The position numbers and the translations under genes were made by a program. This document shows, one piece after another, positions 23,205-36,325 of a stretch of DNA of 64,000 bases (positions are counted from its first letter, which is position 1; the number at the start of each line of letters is the position of its first letter). Source of the DNA: Angiostrongylus vasorum (Eukaryota; Nematoda; Chromadorea; Rhabditida; Metastrongylidae); the NCBI GenBank assembly GCA_018806985.1, contig JADANN010000401.1, forward strand, positions 1,302,001-1,366,000, read 5' to 3'. Below the pieces are notes generated by a model, which made no database searches, was not told where the DNA came from, and saw only the letters and a list, made by a program, of their open reading frames with translations.

Positions 23205-23720
23205 GGTTATACAGTCGGTTATGAACTAACTGGTGTCTTAGAGTGTTTGGTGCTATTTCAATCACAGTTTGCGAATTCTCTAGACCGGCCTTTCTTGAGC
23301 AACGTTTTATAGCTGTACTTATTTTGTTTTGAAACAAGGGGCAGGGATAAACGGAACCTTACTATCGATAGAGTTGCCATTTGGGGGCTTGGGTTTTCCT
23401 TAACACATATCCTTAGGAGCTACAGTTTCGTAGCCATTAGAAATGGCTATTTGCCGCGCCACGTTCAGGGACTCCTCTTTCTGCTCTCTTCCTGTGCACA
23501 CGCTGGTTGCTGTTCGAAAGATGCTTTTTATAAGCACCCTTTTTGTGTGTGAGGAGTGAGAGGAGAGGTAATGAAACAGCATGTTTTTGTTACTTCGCTT
23601 TCGGTACCATTTCGTAATATTGCCATTTTCGGATAGGTTAATTTGAACGTTCAGAAATAGAAGCCAGTTCTCTTTCGGTTTCTCTCGAACAATCTTAGTC
23701 TACTCTGACTGTTCATTCAA
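23205..23720 (-). mobile_element. Penelope-like element internal fragment
   Basis: The minus-strand translation around 23582-23400 has ARQIAISNGYETVAPK and THTKRVLIKSIFRTAT, matching the region between RT and the GIY-YIG-like part of the element at 50-52 kb (ARQIATSKGYEIVTLR). Plus-strand frame GYELTGVLECLV similarly mirrors GYELTGDEEHSV there. No ends are preserved. Confidence 0.7.
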
Positions 23721-24305
23721 TAACTCAAAAGATCTGTGCATTTCCTCCTGTTTAGTAGTTTTCTTTAGCCTCCTCATAGTCCTATGTGTAAGAATAAACT
23801 ACCGCGAAGAAAATCAAAGCTGTGAACGCCATACCGGCCACACGTGCAAAACCATTATGACAGCTATAGCTGGAAATTAGGCGTCGTCCAGTCCGCAACA
23901 AACCCGAAATTAGGCGTCGTCGCGCGGGCGTCATAGAGCATTCCGTGTTTCGTCGTATTCATTGCTGTGACCGCAATCACGACTACTGATAAAGATAGAC
24001 GTATCAGGAAACAGCATGGCGGCGAGGGTGCAGCTCTGACCCGATTTGTCAAACCCGTGAGTTTCTGCTCGTATAATAGTCATTAGAATGCTGATTTATA
24101 CTTATTAGCTACCGTGGTTACATCGTTATTTGGAGAAGATACAAAATCCAAGTGAGAGTCCCATAATGGTGTTTATTGTTTGATAAGTTCCGTGGACACT
24201 ATTCCTTGGTCATCTTCTAGTATTTCAGGTCTCATTGCTGATGCGAAATATTTAATTTGATTGGAGTAAAGGTTCTTTGTTGACTTCGTGTATCAGTCTG
24301 TTAAA

Positions 24306-27300
24306 ATGCTTCGACGTCTGAAAGCACAAGTTAGTCAAGTTGCAAACGAGGTGAGCAGTTTCGTTAGTATTAACTATTTACTCTTAGCGAGAATGGTGCT
24401 GAGATATCTACAAAACTCCGGATGGCAGGTGCTTGCGGTGGGGAACGAACGCGCTATTACCTTTTCCGGGCGGGGACGCTTTCACCACCACACTACGCGA
24501 GTTCTTCGTTTCGCCTTACTCTCAGCTAGTTTTCTTTCGATTAGTGCCATCAGCAATCACCCGTCAACGGGATTGGTCTGGTGAGCCCACATAAGCAATG
24601 AAGCCAGTTAGGCTGAGGTTGTAGTCGTAATCGCAATGTTAACTCTTTTTTAGAAACTTTTATTTTGTTCTTTTTGCTGTAGTGCTTCTTTTCTTTGTTG
24701 GATTGTCAACTGGCATTTAGAGTTGGCGTTGTCACTTATGCGAAAGAGTGTTATCAAATGAGGAAAGTGTATTTCAATATCAAGTTGAATATGACACCAA
24801 AATATCCTTTTAAAGCATAACAACGCTTAAAGTTACCTTTTTACTGTATTCTTATCGTAAGCTTGTTCTTTATAAGCTGCCTGGAGTTCTTTCGCCATCA
24901 TCTCGTAATGACGGCAGACAATACCTTTCTTCATCCGATACCAGCCAGGATAACATCGATGATGAAGTCGAGGGTTTTCTTTGCCCTATATGTATGAGTA
25001 CTTTCACTGCACCAGAATTGCTATCTGAACATTTTGAGGAATCTCATAACAAGGTGAATGGTTCTATTTAAAGGCAGTGTTATGCTCCGTCTCTTTGTGA
25101 ACGATATTCCTTTTATTCTAGGAGGAGGTGCTGCTTGAAAATCCTAACTTTGACTACTCTGCTTCATCCCTTTCAAACGGTAAGCTTAAAAAGCGCTATT
25201 TTTTTTTGTCAGAATCGAACAGAATAGTTTATAATTAGTTATAAAATCAATTAAGGTGCTAACTCTACCAATTCTTTTTCCTCGAAGGATAAAGAAATCG
25301 AAGAACTACGTATTCAGATTAATGAGGAACGTGTCTATTCTGCGAAGCTAAAGGTATGCTGAACGAATCACTTGTATGGATTTGGTGTTTATTCGTCTCA
25401 ACAGACTTTGCATGACTGAGCCTTGTTCTTCCACAGCTTCCGATAATTTTGTAATAAGTGGAGAACTTTTCAATCCACTGGGAACGGAATAGCCTTGTTG
25501 CTTTAAAAGCTAGTGAATAAAGCTCTCGGCGTTGATCAACCCTTGAGGGATACGCCATGCATTCAACTTCACTAAGCATCGTTGGAGGTGATTGAATGCA
25601 TATCTGGCCTTTGCAATGACTCGCGGTGGCCTAACGATGTATCGAGCTGGTATTGCTATCCTCCCAGACAAGCCTGGTACTATTTTGCCGACTCTGGAGG
25701 GATGCGGAGCTTGCTGGGCCTGAGGCACGGGGATCGATCCCATGTGTATTGCAGGGCGCCTCCGACCACTTCGCTACGTGAGCATCTTGTTGCTTGAACT
25801 GTGTATAAAACACTTCTGAAATGTCATTTTAACTTTTAATTTGTTAACACTTGTTCTAACGGGATAAATACGAGTTTCAGTATTTTTTACTTTTCGTTTT
25901 GTTTTATTTGATTTCTTCTTTTTGATACAAACACCGCAGCTCAGCGATACCTTCGGGATATCGGTGCATTTGCTGGAAGAAATACTGCTCTTGTATCACT
26001 TCTTATTTGAAATCTGGGATTCATTGAAAAACGGAGTTGAAAAATTTGTGGTCTCGTGAAAACAAAATTGAAAGCTGGTCTATATTTTGTTGGCAGAGGT
26101 CTACAAATTCTAGTGCTTTTTATTGTACAGTTAATGAAGTTTAGTATGGGGTGAGAAGAGCTTTCCTCGTTGCATACCTGAGGAGGCTACCCAAGGATTT
26201 TGGTTTCTGCTCAACCAGTGGTGGAGCTTCCGATACCTAGGGTACTCATTGCGCATAATCGCAACTGTATTAAGGAGGAAGTCGATCGTATTCAGTCCAT
26301 TGTTGCCCAAGCGACAGATGTACCGCATGGAGATGTCCCTTATCTTATGCAGCAAATTCAAGTACTTGAGGCGGGAAAGAGTATGGGTAGGGTACTTCTA
26401 GAGGTTTTTCAAAGAAAGATTTAGTGTCGCTTTTAAAATCTCGCGGTTCCGTTTTAGCAACTCAGAGAATGTTGGAGTTTGAGAAGGAAAATGTTCAACT
26501 AAAGAGACTATCAGAAAACGGTCAGCAGGAAAAGTACGACATTATGGTAAAGCTGAAACAACTTAGTGGGCAGATTCGTGAACTAACTGATGAAAATGAA
26601 GGGCATAAGGTAAGATATTAGGCTTCGACCTTCGATTAACTAACTTTTTATACCACTACTTAACAGTACTTTCCTTATAAGTCTTCGCTAACGCTTCTTG
26701 AAATCTCTGATGTTATAGCGTCTTTCATTTATTTCTGTCTTTTTCTTTTTTTCTTTTGTTTTAATTTCAAAGTTTTATATCAGTGTGCTCGAAATGTAGG
26801 ACTCTAGTTAAGTCCTCTTTCCACGAATTGTATAAGTCACTGTCCAGTGATTTATCATCACAACATTGCTGAAGGGTGTTCCTGAGTATCGGACAGCGAT
26901 GCACAGAGAGTGTTCTTCCCCAAGAGAACTTTCCAATGTTTGAATGACTTCGACATTGCCATCTGGATGTCTCGTTAAGCCTGAACCAATAGTAGAGATC
27001 ATTACCATTTCCGCAACGTTACTGACTGGCGTGGTGAGGGCTTGTGAAAGCGCTTTCATCGCTTTCGAAACATCAGGTAAGGAAATTCTCCCTCTGAACA
27101 GCAATTTAGCAACCGCGTAGATTCTGCTAGGGGTCGGCAGAATTCCTTCAGGTTCATGAAGAAGCGACATTCAAGTACAGTCAAATATATTTACCTCTAG
27201 ATCGTCGTTCTCTCTCTTTCTTTTTTTTGGAGCTGGTTCGTACTTTATGTTAGCGCTGTCTTTTGTTACATGTAAGTAACAATTTTCTTATTAAATATGC

Positions 27301-30300
27301 AATGAAGTTAGTTATGTTGCCTTGTCGAAAGCCAATGGTTTGCAGGTTGAGAAAGAAATGCTAGGCAAGAAGCTTATGCAGTGTAACGAAGATAATGACA
27401 AATTGAGAAAGGAACTGGATGTGCTCAATAAAACGCTTGATCAGAGACCAAGTGAGGACGACGTTGCCGTGTTGAGAACTGAGCTAATTCACGCTCAGAA
27501 GTTGATGGACGAGATATCTCAACAAAAAGATGTTGAAATCAATGAGCAACTTAACTCTATTAGGCAGCTTAATATGGAGAGGGAAAAGCAGCGATGTGTG
27601 ATGGAGAACCTACAGAAAGAATTACTAGATACCAGCTCCAATTCAAAAGAATCATCAGATAAGGTCTGTGCTGTGCTTTCTGAACTTGAGGATACTCGGC
27701 AGTTGCTCTTAACATGCCAAAAAGATCTCCGAGATGCTAAATATGATGCCGCTCAGAGGGGTGAACGTGAAGAAGAGCTTCGTGCAAAAGTGGAAGCCAA
27801 CGTTAGTGAGCTCATTGCATGTCGGGAAAAGATCGCTCAACTAGAGGAGACGGTACGTCTTAGCGCTCGTGAAATCGATGATTCCCATGCAATGAATGAA
27901 AGCAATGTCATAAAGTTAACTCAGTTAAGCGACAAACTCGAGCAGGTAATCGAAGAGAAGAAACGCTACGAGACTGAAATGGCTAGATTTGAAGAAAGAA
28001 ATGAGACGATGTCCAACAACATCAGAATTCTCGAGCTATCAAATATGGATCTCACCTGCGAGCTTTCCTCACTCGGATCTCTCCTTGAACGGGAGCGGAA
28101 GCTTACTGAAGAAAAGAACTCAATCATTGCTTCCAAAGACCAAGAACTTTTCACAGTACGTGAAGAATTGGAACGATCCCGTGTGGAAATCAAAAGGCTC
28201 ACCGAAAGTTGCACTTCAATGGCCATGGAGATTAAGTCTACGTCGAATCAGCTAGTAACTTTGCAAGAGAACGCAAAAGTGCTTGTAGATAAAGTCTCCC
28301 AAGGAAATGATGGTACCAAGACGGCAATCGATCAATTAAATGAAGAAAAACGGAAGCTTCTAGAGGAAAATGAGCAACTCACTAACTGCTTAAAGGAGGA
28401 GAAAGGCAAATACTTGGAGAAGATTAGCGAGCTGGAGAAATCTCACCGTGACGAAATGAGGAATGTTACGGAAGAAATGAAAAATTGTGAATTCCAAAAG
28501 GAGGCTCTTGAACGACGCCTTCGTGAGGCTGAAGACGATGCTAATCGGAAGGCTGAACGTTTTGTCGAGATCGAGAAGGAGATTGAAGAAGAGCGACGTG
28601 TATCACATGATCGTGTAAATAAACTGAAGGAAGTAATTCGGTCAAAGGAGGCAAATATATTGGAGACTCGAAAACAACTAGAAGAGATTTCTTCACAGTT
28701 GACAGAAAAAAATCGCCTTCTTCGTGAAAAAGAGCGCCAAATAGAAGAAAGTCGTCAAAAAATTGAGGACTCAATAGCTCGAATAGCTGATGCAGAGTTG
28801 AAAGCGCGGAAATTGGAGGCAGAGTTGTCTCAGTGTGATGCTCAGCGGATTTTTGTATTGGACTCCGAATCTAAGCTGCGTTCTCAACTTCAGGAAAATC
28901 AAACAGTTCTTTCCAATTTTAAGCGACAAGTGGAACAGCTGACTGCCGATCTAAGTGCAAAGGAGCAAGCTTTGCAAGAAACAATCGTTGAGGCCAATGA
29001 AAATGAGGAACGCTGGAAAAGGAAGCAGGAAGAATTTGAACAACAGTTAGAGAAAAATAACCAACACAGCGAAGAGTTACGGTTTACTGTGAAAGACTTG
29101 CAAACCTCCCTGGACACGGAGAAAGATGGGAACGCTTCGCGACAAGCGAAAATCGATGAAATGACCAATGCGCTCAATGAATCATCAAACCGTATCACTG
29201 AACTCGTTATGGAGCTGGAAGAAAGCAGAAAATCAATAGAAACTTCTGAGCAATCTCTGGAGGACTTCAGGATTCAACTAGCTGAAGAGAAATGCCGATC
29301 CGAGACGACAGAAAAGAAGTATGGAGAGGAAATGCTTCTTCTTCAGTCAGTCGAGAGTGCCCTGTGTGATGCAAGAATGGAATTGGATGCTGTTAAAAAG
29401 AACGCTGAGTGCCGTCAAGCCGAGCTGGAATCGCTTATTGAACGTATCGAAAGTGAAAAAACCAGTCTATTAAATGATGTAGAGACGAAGGAACTAGAAA
29501 TTCTTCGTTTATCGAAACTAAACACGCTTTTACAAGAAGACATTGCGAGTAGGACAAGTGAACTGGACGAGTTTCACGAACGTGTGGTATGATTCGGATC
29601 TTTGACTAGTCGATTTTTTTTGCTTTTGTTTTCGATCACTTTGTCTTTGCAGATTGATATTTGTTAATTCTGGCGCGTCAATCTTGGTAGGATTTTTATC
29701 GGGCTATTTTTTTTAAGAAGCACTTGTAATTTAGTACGTTTGATCTTGAGCCAAATTAGTGAGCTAATCTGCACTACGTGTATTTTGTTTGAATGTCCAA
29801 GTTTTTGGTACGAATTTTACATTACTTCGGCAATAGATTTCATTAACTCTTTTAGACCAAACTTGATTGTGAATTGGCAAATGAACGTCGTAAATTTGAA
29901 ACACTGGAAGTGGCACGACAAAATGCCATTGAGGAATGCAACTCACTTCATGCTAGGAATGATGAGGCTTCTAAAATGATGGAAGAACTGAAGCTACAAT
30001 TAAATGGAGAGGTTGAGGACTTGCGTAAAACCATTCTTTCAAAAGAGGAGGACTTAAAAAACTTAAAGGGAAGATGTGCTCAATTCGAGAAACTATCGAG
30101 TGATGTTCAGTTATCCATGGATCGACAACTAGCATCTAAAAATGAAGAAATTGTTGGTTTTATAAAGCTCAATATTTTTTTAAATCTATGACAATAGTTT
30201 GTATGACAACAGTCTTTGACTTATCAAGGGAACTTCTTTTGTTAAATCTACCTACATGCACGCTTATTTGCTTTCCTAATTCTCCTTGGATAGCTCTTTC

Positions 30301-31248
30301 TGCAGGAGCGTCTGAACTGTAGTATAGCTGAAATGGAGTCCGTCTCAATTGCCAAGGAGGAAAAACTGAGTGGAGAGATATCTGCTTTGAAGCGGGCCAT
30401 TGCGGCAACACAATCAGAGTTAGACGAGCAGGTTAGGGTTGCAAGGGAGGCAGAGAAGACAGCAGAAGAATTGACGTCGGCGAACATTGGTGAGGTTTCG
30501 TAGTTTCCATAATCTATGTCTCTATTTAACTCCATGAACCCATTTTTAGAATTGGCTAAGAAAGCTGCTTCATGGGAAGAAGAAAAGAATGCCCTTATTG
30601 AACGGTAATATCTCAAGGTCATGCTTTTTTAGACCTGGGAATAATGTACCATTTCAGATGCTTAAACACAGAGAGCGATTTGGATTTTGAAAGAGATCGA
30701 GCATTAGAAAACAAACGGCGATTCGATGAAGCGTTATCGGCAATGCACGAATTAGGACGAGCCAACCAATCTTTGCAGGTAGTTCCGTGAAATCAGTCAT
30801 TGCTTTGCACTTGTCATGTTGTTGATTTGATTTTTCTTTTGAAAATTCGCTTACCCACCTTGACTTAGTGCCGCATCGTGGAATAATGTCCATTTCACTT
30901 ATTTCCAGTAGGTGTTTTCAACTTGCTTGAATTTGCTGTTTTTTTTTCAGATGGATATTTCTAAACACACATCGCGATCATGGCTGGATGATTCGGCGGC
31001 AGTTAACTGTACAGCATGTGGGAAATTGTTCAGTTTGACAGTTCGGAAACATCACTGTCGTGTTTGCGGATTGATTTTCTGCAATCCATGTAGTTCTAAG
31101 ACAGCACAGTAAGTGTCGGTCAACCTCAATATGGTTTTAGTTTTTCTAAGTATATAGCATATTTGATAGTAAAACTTACAGAATTGCGAGTTACAAAAAT
31201 CCAGTAAGGGTTTGCGACAATTGTTTCACAGAAGTGCAAAACAGGTGA
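24306..31248 (+). CDS. eea-1: EEA-1-like early endosome tether: C2H2 finger, coiled coil, FYVE (13 exons)
   Basis: Exons: 24306-24350, 24877-25053, 25122-25179, 25256-25353, 25... 26275-26386 is the fifth, then 26458-26609, 27346-29586, 29856-30152, 30306-30489, 30550-30604, 30658-30778, 30951-31108, 31182-31248. All phases agree and give 1254 aa, near the length expected for EEA1 proteins. Residues 50-72 hold a C2H2 finger (Cys51, Cys54, His67, His72), as at the EEA1 N-terminus. About residues 90-1170 are charged heptad coiled coil. The last ~65 residues are a FYVE finger with all signatures: [13 protein letters not shown] and RVCDNC, and paired zinc cysteines. FYVE binds PI3P on early endosomes; EEA1 tethers vesicles for Rab5-driven fusion. 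The exon 8 donor (ATT|GTTGGT) is weak and is the least certain junction. Acceptors of exons 2, 4 and 5 are TAAG. Introns 1 and 4 carry SINEs and intron 6 an R copy. Confidence 0.9.
24390..24650 (-). mobile_element. SINE family B (intron 1 of eea-1)
   Basis: Reverse copy: TGCTGAGATATCTACAAAAC, GGGGAACGAACGCGC (B-box complement), TTCACCACCACACTACGCGA (A-box complement), then AGCAATCACCCGTCAACGGG leader and CAATGTTAACTCTT end. Confidence 0.8.
25505..25795 (-). mobile_element. SINE family A (intron 4 of eea-1)
   Basis: Reverse copy from AAGCTCTCGGCGTTGATCAA to the head complement TCGCTACGTGAGCAT. Core ACTATTTTGCCGACTCTGGA at 25679. Confidence 0.85.
26815..27175 (+). mobile_element. Repeat family R, strongly diverged (intron 6 of eea-1)
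   Basis: The first half keeps the layout GGGTGTTCCTGAGTATCGG...CAGCGATGCAC and CATCTGGATGTC. The reverse strand stays open for 120 codons, which is chance: other copies of the family are broken in that frame. The second half matches poorly. Confidence 0.45.
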
Positions 31249-31940
31249 TCTGGTAAGTTGAAAATGATGCGTACAAGAGCATCTTGCTCTTACTAACGTC
31301 TTTTTTGCATTAATTGAGACTTTTGCCTCCACATTAACATTGTACTTTTTAAAATTATTGCCAAATCTCTTGACTCCATGCCCGTTTCCTGTTTTGTCTT
31401 GTTTTTTTTTTACTGTGATATTTTGTGATTCCTACACTTTATATGGTATACTATACTTTTATTTACTCTTAATTACCCATATCCATGTGGTACTTGGCCA
31501 TCAGTAGATGTTCTTGTCATGTCAGTCTCATACGTGGTGCACTCACATAATGTTTGATCTGTGTTTATAATACGTGATTTGTTAGAGGTGATATGTTGAT
31601 ACCTTGGTTATACTGCTACAATAGTTCGAAATGACTATCAGGGATCCATAAATAGTTGTCTTTTTTTCACAGGATATATTATGCAAGCGTATTACTTATG
31701 ATTTATTCTGACAATAGTGGCAGTTTCTATTCTTTGATGATGTTAACTTTGAATATTAACTAATTAATTCCTAATATTGGTGCGGTCTAAAGCAGACCAT
31801 CCGAAAGAATCTGAGAGTGGCATTAGTTATTGCCCTAACAGCAAAAAGGTACTGTTCACTATATGTGTTAGTTAGGGTTCACCTTTTAAAAGAAACATTT
31901 TTGTACCTTTTTCAGAAAAGGGGTATTACTATGAGCTACG
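31249..31940. other. 3' flank of eea-1
   Basis: A/T-rich non-coding sequence following the TGA at 31246-31248. No canonical AATAAA stands out close to the stop, so the transcript end cannot be placed. The region ends where RTE copy 3 begins. Confidence 0.45.
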
Positions 31941-33330
31941 TTTGCTATACGTTAATATCGATTCATTCGAACAACTAACAACCCAAATCGGACGTTTACG
32001 ATTGGAGAGATGTGGATCAATACCGGTTTTGACAATTTTCGTCGCTTACGCACCGACTTCAAGCTATGGCGAAGACGAAGTCGAAATGTTCCATGGGGGA
32101 TTTGGAGACCTTCTGCGGTGAAGACAATACATTTTTCAAGATCATCATTGGAGATTTCAACGCTAGTACTGGACCAATAACAACGTTACAATGGGACCCA
32201 CGGATTAGAATGGAACGAGCAGAGTGGACGGGTGTCTGAGTTCATTTTGACGACCAAGACCGTTACCTACCCGATGTTGCTGTTGTCCCAGAATTCCGCA
32301 CGTGACCAGACCATCACCTCCTTCGTGCAAGATTTCATTTCTCGCTGAAGGGAGGAAAAGCCTCTAAATTTAAAAAAAACAAGACCTAAAATGGCCAAAA
32401 ATTGGGATTTATTCAGTTCATTGGTTGGCTATTGGAAGGATACCATTCTTCATAAACCCTCCAGAACATCATGCGAACATTGGAATCAATGAAAATCTGT
32501 AGTTGGCAATTACACCATCTTCGCTTTGTTGATGACATCGTTCTTACAACACCAAACATTAGCCAAGCGGAACGAATGCTTACCGACTTTGATAAAGCCT
32601 GTGGAAAGATTGGTCTTCAACTAAATCTCAAAAAAACGATGTTCATGAGGAACGGATTGGTTTCGTATGCCCCATTCACGCTCAACGGAACAAATATCTC
32701 CGAATGCTCCAGTTATGTCTATCTAGTTCGAGAAATCAACACGATGAACGACTTCGCTCCAAAGTTGAGCAGAAGTAAACGAGCGGCTTGGGGACCATTC
32801 AAGAACATCGAGTATGTAGTGAAGAGAACAAAGAACACCCGACTCCATACCCATCTCTTTGATTTCACAATTCTTCCCATCTTCATATGTGTGTCAGAAA
32901 CCTGGTCGCTGCGTAAGGAGGATGAAAGATCACTCAGCGTTGTTGAACGCGCTGTCGAAATGACCATGCTAGTAGTATCCAATGTCGCACAAGTGAGAAA
33001 TGGGATCTGAAGCTCCGATCTAAGTCAACAATCAAAAGTCAAAGATGCCGTTCTATACGCCAAACTGTCGATAATAAGGTGGACCGGACACGTAATGAGT
33101 ATGAACGACAACCGATGGATAGGAGCCGTCAGCGACTTCCTTCTTCGGGATATCAAACGTAGTGCAGGGAAGACTATCGACACGATGATCAGAGTTCTCC
33201 ACGAAAAGCCCAAAAGAAAGATATGATGGTAAACGAGCCCCTAGAGCGAGCAGAACCCACTGGGTCACTTTTTGCACGTGACACAAAAAAAAATGGAAAA
33301 TTTACTGGCGCCAGGTAATGTCACTCAAGG
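31940..33330 (+). mobile_element. RTE-type LINE with large internal deletion (RTE copy 3)
   Basis: Starts inside the endonuclease (IGRLRLERCGS near 31990, EDNTFFKIIIGDFNAST near 32120-32165) and continues to about 32450. It then jumps straight to the late RT at CNIMRTLESMKICSWQ (32465), so most of the connector and early RT is missing. The 3' end at about 33300-33330 resembles the family terminus (TGGCGCCAGGTAATGTCACT). Confidence 0.85.
32471..33010 (+). pseudogene. RTE reverse transcriptase C-terminal fragment (179-codon open frame)
   Basis: Longest intact RTE frame in the window. It has the catalytic box as FVDDIVL near residue 20, the block [20 protein letters not shown], the [20 protein letters not shown] block, and [20 protein letters not shown] near the end. 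It begins at an internal deletion and stops before the element's C-terminal part, so it is a fragment without palm motif A and cannot be a working polymerase. Frame similarity continues past the stop at 33010 (IKVKDAVLYAKLSIIRW type sequence). Confidence 0.85.
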
Positions 33331-33339
33331 ACCAACAGG

Positions 33340-35425
33340 ACTACAGTTGAGACAATTAATAATATCTATATAATAACAAGAATATTATAAGACCAATATG
33401 CAGAGATAATGTGCAGAGAAAACGAGAGGCAGATACGTGCAAGTATTGTCCTACCGGAAAGCATACTAAGTTTCGTTATGTAATGATTATGCCACGCAGA
33501 TTTTTTTGGTTCGCACTGATACGGAAGAAGTCAAACTCGGGTAATTTCAGTGAACTTAGGAATGTGTATAAAGCAAACCACAAAGTAAAACGGCTCAGTG
33601 CGCAGTAGTAGTATACATAAGAAGTCTCACTGATACTAATGTAAAGCATTGCGCAACAGGTTCATGAGAGTATGAAATTGCAGATCAAAGCACTATTTAT
33701 GTAACAGTACTAGTATAACTACAGCAGTGCGAGTATTTACGTGGTCAGGAGAAATGGATTTGAAATTTGCGATAAAGGTGTACACGGCGACAAGTGATTT
33801 ATTTTGTCCCATGATCACTGGATCTTCGGCAGTAATCAGTTCAGGATTTGTAAGCAGGAAATCACACCATATAGGGAACAGATTTGTCTTCATAGTCATT
33901 TCACATGAACTATGATTTGCAGTGAGTAGATTGCCTCGGAATATTTCCACGTTCATTATCAACGGAAGCAAGTTATAATCTTATACAAAGAACGTGGTAG
34001 AGAACTGATTAGCAAGAGAAAAACAATCGAGAGGAATATGCATTGTACTTGCCTCATGTCGTCCCAAGTGCACCACTCCTTCACGTTTCCTAAGTGGTTC
34101 ATACTGCCGTGTTTGTAGTGTTTTTTGCTGATAAAATAGCTTCTGCATGGTCGATCCTCGGCGTGCGAAGGATTGGTCATGGTGTATATAATTCAAAACT
34201 GTCAATGTATAAATATATGTACCGCCATCTCATTGTGCCCTTCTGATGCAAGTGTTATGAAAAAATTCTTTAGAGAACATAGAGTTAAATCTTCGTTTTT
34301 GAAGGACTTAACCGTTTTCTTACCGATTTCTCCCTTGAAGGAATCTTAGCGTCGTCAGCGCTTTTTATAAGGAGTTTGGTTTACAAACAATAGCTGATTT
34401 TGAATGTGGAACTTCAAGTGGATATCAAACGATTCAAACAACTTTATGAATCAAAAAGGGAGAAGAGTCATTAATCAGCAATTATGAGGACGAGAAAGTA
34501 GTGGCATGACAGATTGTTGAGAGGAAATGGGCTCTAAAATCGTGCTCGTGCACAATGACAACGTAAGCAATAAGTAATTATCGCTAGATATCCTTGTTTC
34601 ATTCTAATACCGTATCTGACCAGAAATCCTTTAAAGGTTAACGCCACCGGTGACTGGGTAAGGTTTTTTTCGCAGGTCTTCTACGTTCAAAACAAACTTT
34701 GTTTTGGAGTAAAGTTCTTCGAATCAGCGATGTTTGTGAAGTTGGTGATTACGTGCTCTCTCTCTCTCTCGATTGATTACGTGTCTAGGGAGTGGCGCAA
34801 GAAAACCGCAGACTCTTGCAGCAAAATAAAATATGAGATATCTGCTCTGGCTAGGTCTCTAGACGTCCAACTCCACCCAGGGATGGTGGTTTAGCTTATT
34901 CACATTAAAAGTTGTTTGAATAGTTGATTTGAATGGGTCGTCTTTATGAATGACATGAGAATCGTGAGAGTGTCGATCAAAATTTCCACTTGATTTGTAA
35001 TTTGCTGGTTGGGCTAGATTTTCTTTCGCTGAAGTCTCGACAGCTGTCATAGGTGGTCACCACTAACTAATGCCAACTACTGCCTAGTACATTTTAGCAT
35101 GACAACAATTCCTGAGACTGGTTTATCTTAACTGAGCTTCCGATTGAAAATAGTGGATTCCTGAGTTCTAGATAGCTTGTTGAAGACGAACTTCTACACT
35201 ACATCACATTTCAGAAATAAAACCTGAGAGTACTCCCAGCTTTGATGAGATACCCACTGGTAAAGCCTTAACCAATCAATGGGAAAAGTATAACAATAAA
35301 CTAAAGCAAAACATTGCGAGTAAACATTTATAAAACTCAGGTTTCTACTCTCCTCCTTACCAAAGATATCGCGAACAAATTCAATTTAAGAAATGAGAGG
35401 TCCTCTAGGTAGGATTATATCCCTT
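33340..35425. other. Intergenic DNA; one weak minus-strand ORF cluster
   Basis: No certain gene. Minus-strand frames at 33971-33693 (92 codons, containing IWCDFLLTNPELITAEDPVI) and 34205-33981 look more protein-like than most chance frames here. They could be exons of an unrecognised gene. A GC-type donor (AG|GCAAGT on the minus strand near 34050) was noticed. A short (CT)n run lies at 34757-34772. Confidence 0.3.
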
Positions 35426-35745
35426 GACCCTATCCCAGCCCTTGCGTTTCATCGTTCTCTCGAATTCGTCATCCACGAAAGATTCGCGTATGGGTTCGGC
35501 TGCAGCGTTAGGGCTTTGATTCTGGTTATGAATGTTGTTTAATGTTGACAGAGTCGATGCTCTCTGAACTTCCGAGATTACTGTGCTGAGGCACTCTTAG
35601 TTCTTCATCACATGCAGTCACTAGTTTCTGTGGGTTTAAAAAAGTGACCGGTTTCCCAACATGTCTAGTACCAATTTCCCGCCGTTGTTATCGTGCTAAA
35701 CTTGGTATACACGGAACACGATCTAACCGGGATCTCACACCAATA
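35425..35745 (-). mobile_element. SINE family C, diverged
   Basis: TCCCAGCCCTTGCG...CGTCATCCACGAAAGATTCG and GTACCAATTTCCCGCC (35672) match the minus-strand order of the family C copies at 48.5 and 59.9 kb. The head (about 35700-35740) is poor. Confidence 0.55.
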
Positions 35746-36325
35746 AAATGCTTTCAAAGATACAACAAACGTTTCAGTTGCATGGCATGTGACTTCCTTG
35801 CAGAACATTCACTACAGTTCGTAAAGCGGGCTACCAGCACAGGGTGATGAATTTGCTCCGCGCAGGTGAGAATTTTCCAGGCGTGGGCAGTATTGTTAAT
35901 AACGTCGTGCTTGTTCATCAGCACATAACGGACCGTGTGCATCCTATGCAATCATACGCGGCTTCTCAAGTGGCTGGCATGACCTTACTATGTGCTTTTT
36001 CCCTGGTGGTTTACGATGGTACACAGGACTGTTTTGTTGTATTTTTTGTAGCGTTTTCAAATATGCAGAAAGCTTTTTTCTCGAGCGACTTCGTTGACTG
36101 ACATGTTTACTAGCGATCGGCTGCTATTTCATTTCCATTCGCTATCACGAAATATGGTGATGGTTTGATGTAGGCTGGTGTGGAAAACACGGCACTAAAC
36201 ACTTCCAAGTGCCGACAGCAATGTGATTCCATTATACGCCGTAGTAACGCAAAGTACTTCCGAGACGGACTTTCTATTAAACTCGGCGTTGATTGATAAT
36301 TCACTCTTTGTGATTTGTAATACAT
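35745..36325. other. Intergenic DNA with a copy of short repeat E
   Basis: Repeat E copy at about 36205-36265 (compare 19805). No gene recognised. Confidence 0.35.

Noticed and set aside
25940..26090. Possible extra eea-1 exon after CACCGCAG at about 25940
   Set aside because: It stays open in phase 0 for about 40 codons but lacks a donor in phase and has no coiled-coil character; exons 4 and 5 already join in phase without it.
26808..27170. 120-codon minus-strand open frame inside eea-1 intron 6
   Set aside because: It lies in a diverged family R repeat; other copies of R are broken in that frame, so it is not a gene.
27966..29198. Antisense and alternative frames within the large eea-1 exon
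   Set aside because: Shadow frames of a long Glu/Lys-rich coiled-coil exon.
24306..31248. CRISPR-like or satellite arrays anywhere in the window
   Set aside because: No regularly spaced direct repeats with unique spacers were seen; repeats are interspersed retroelements.
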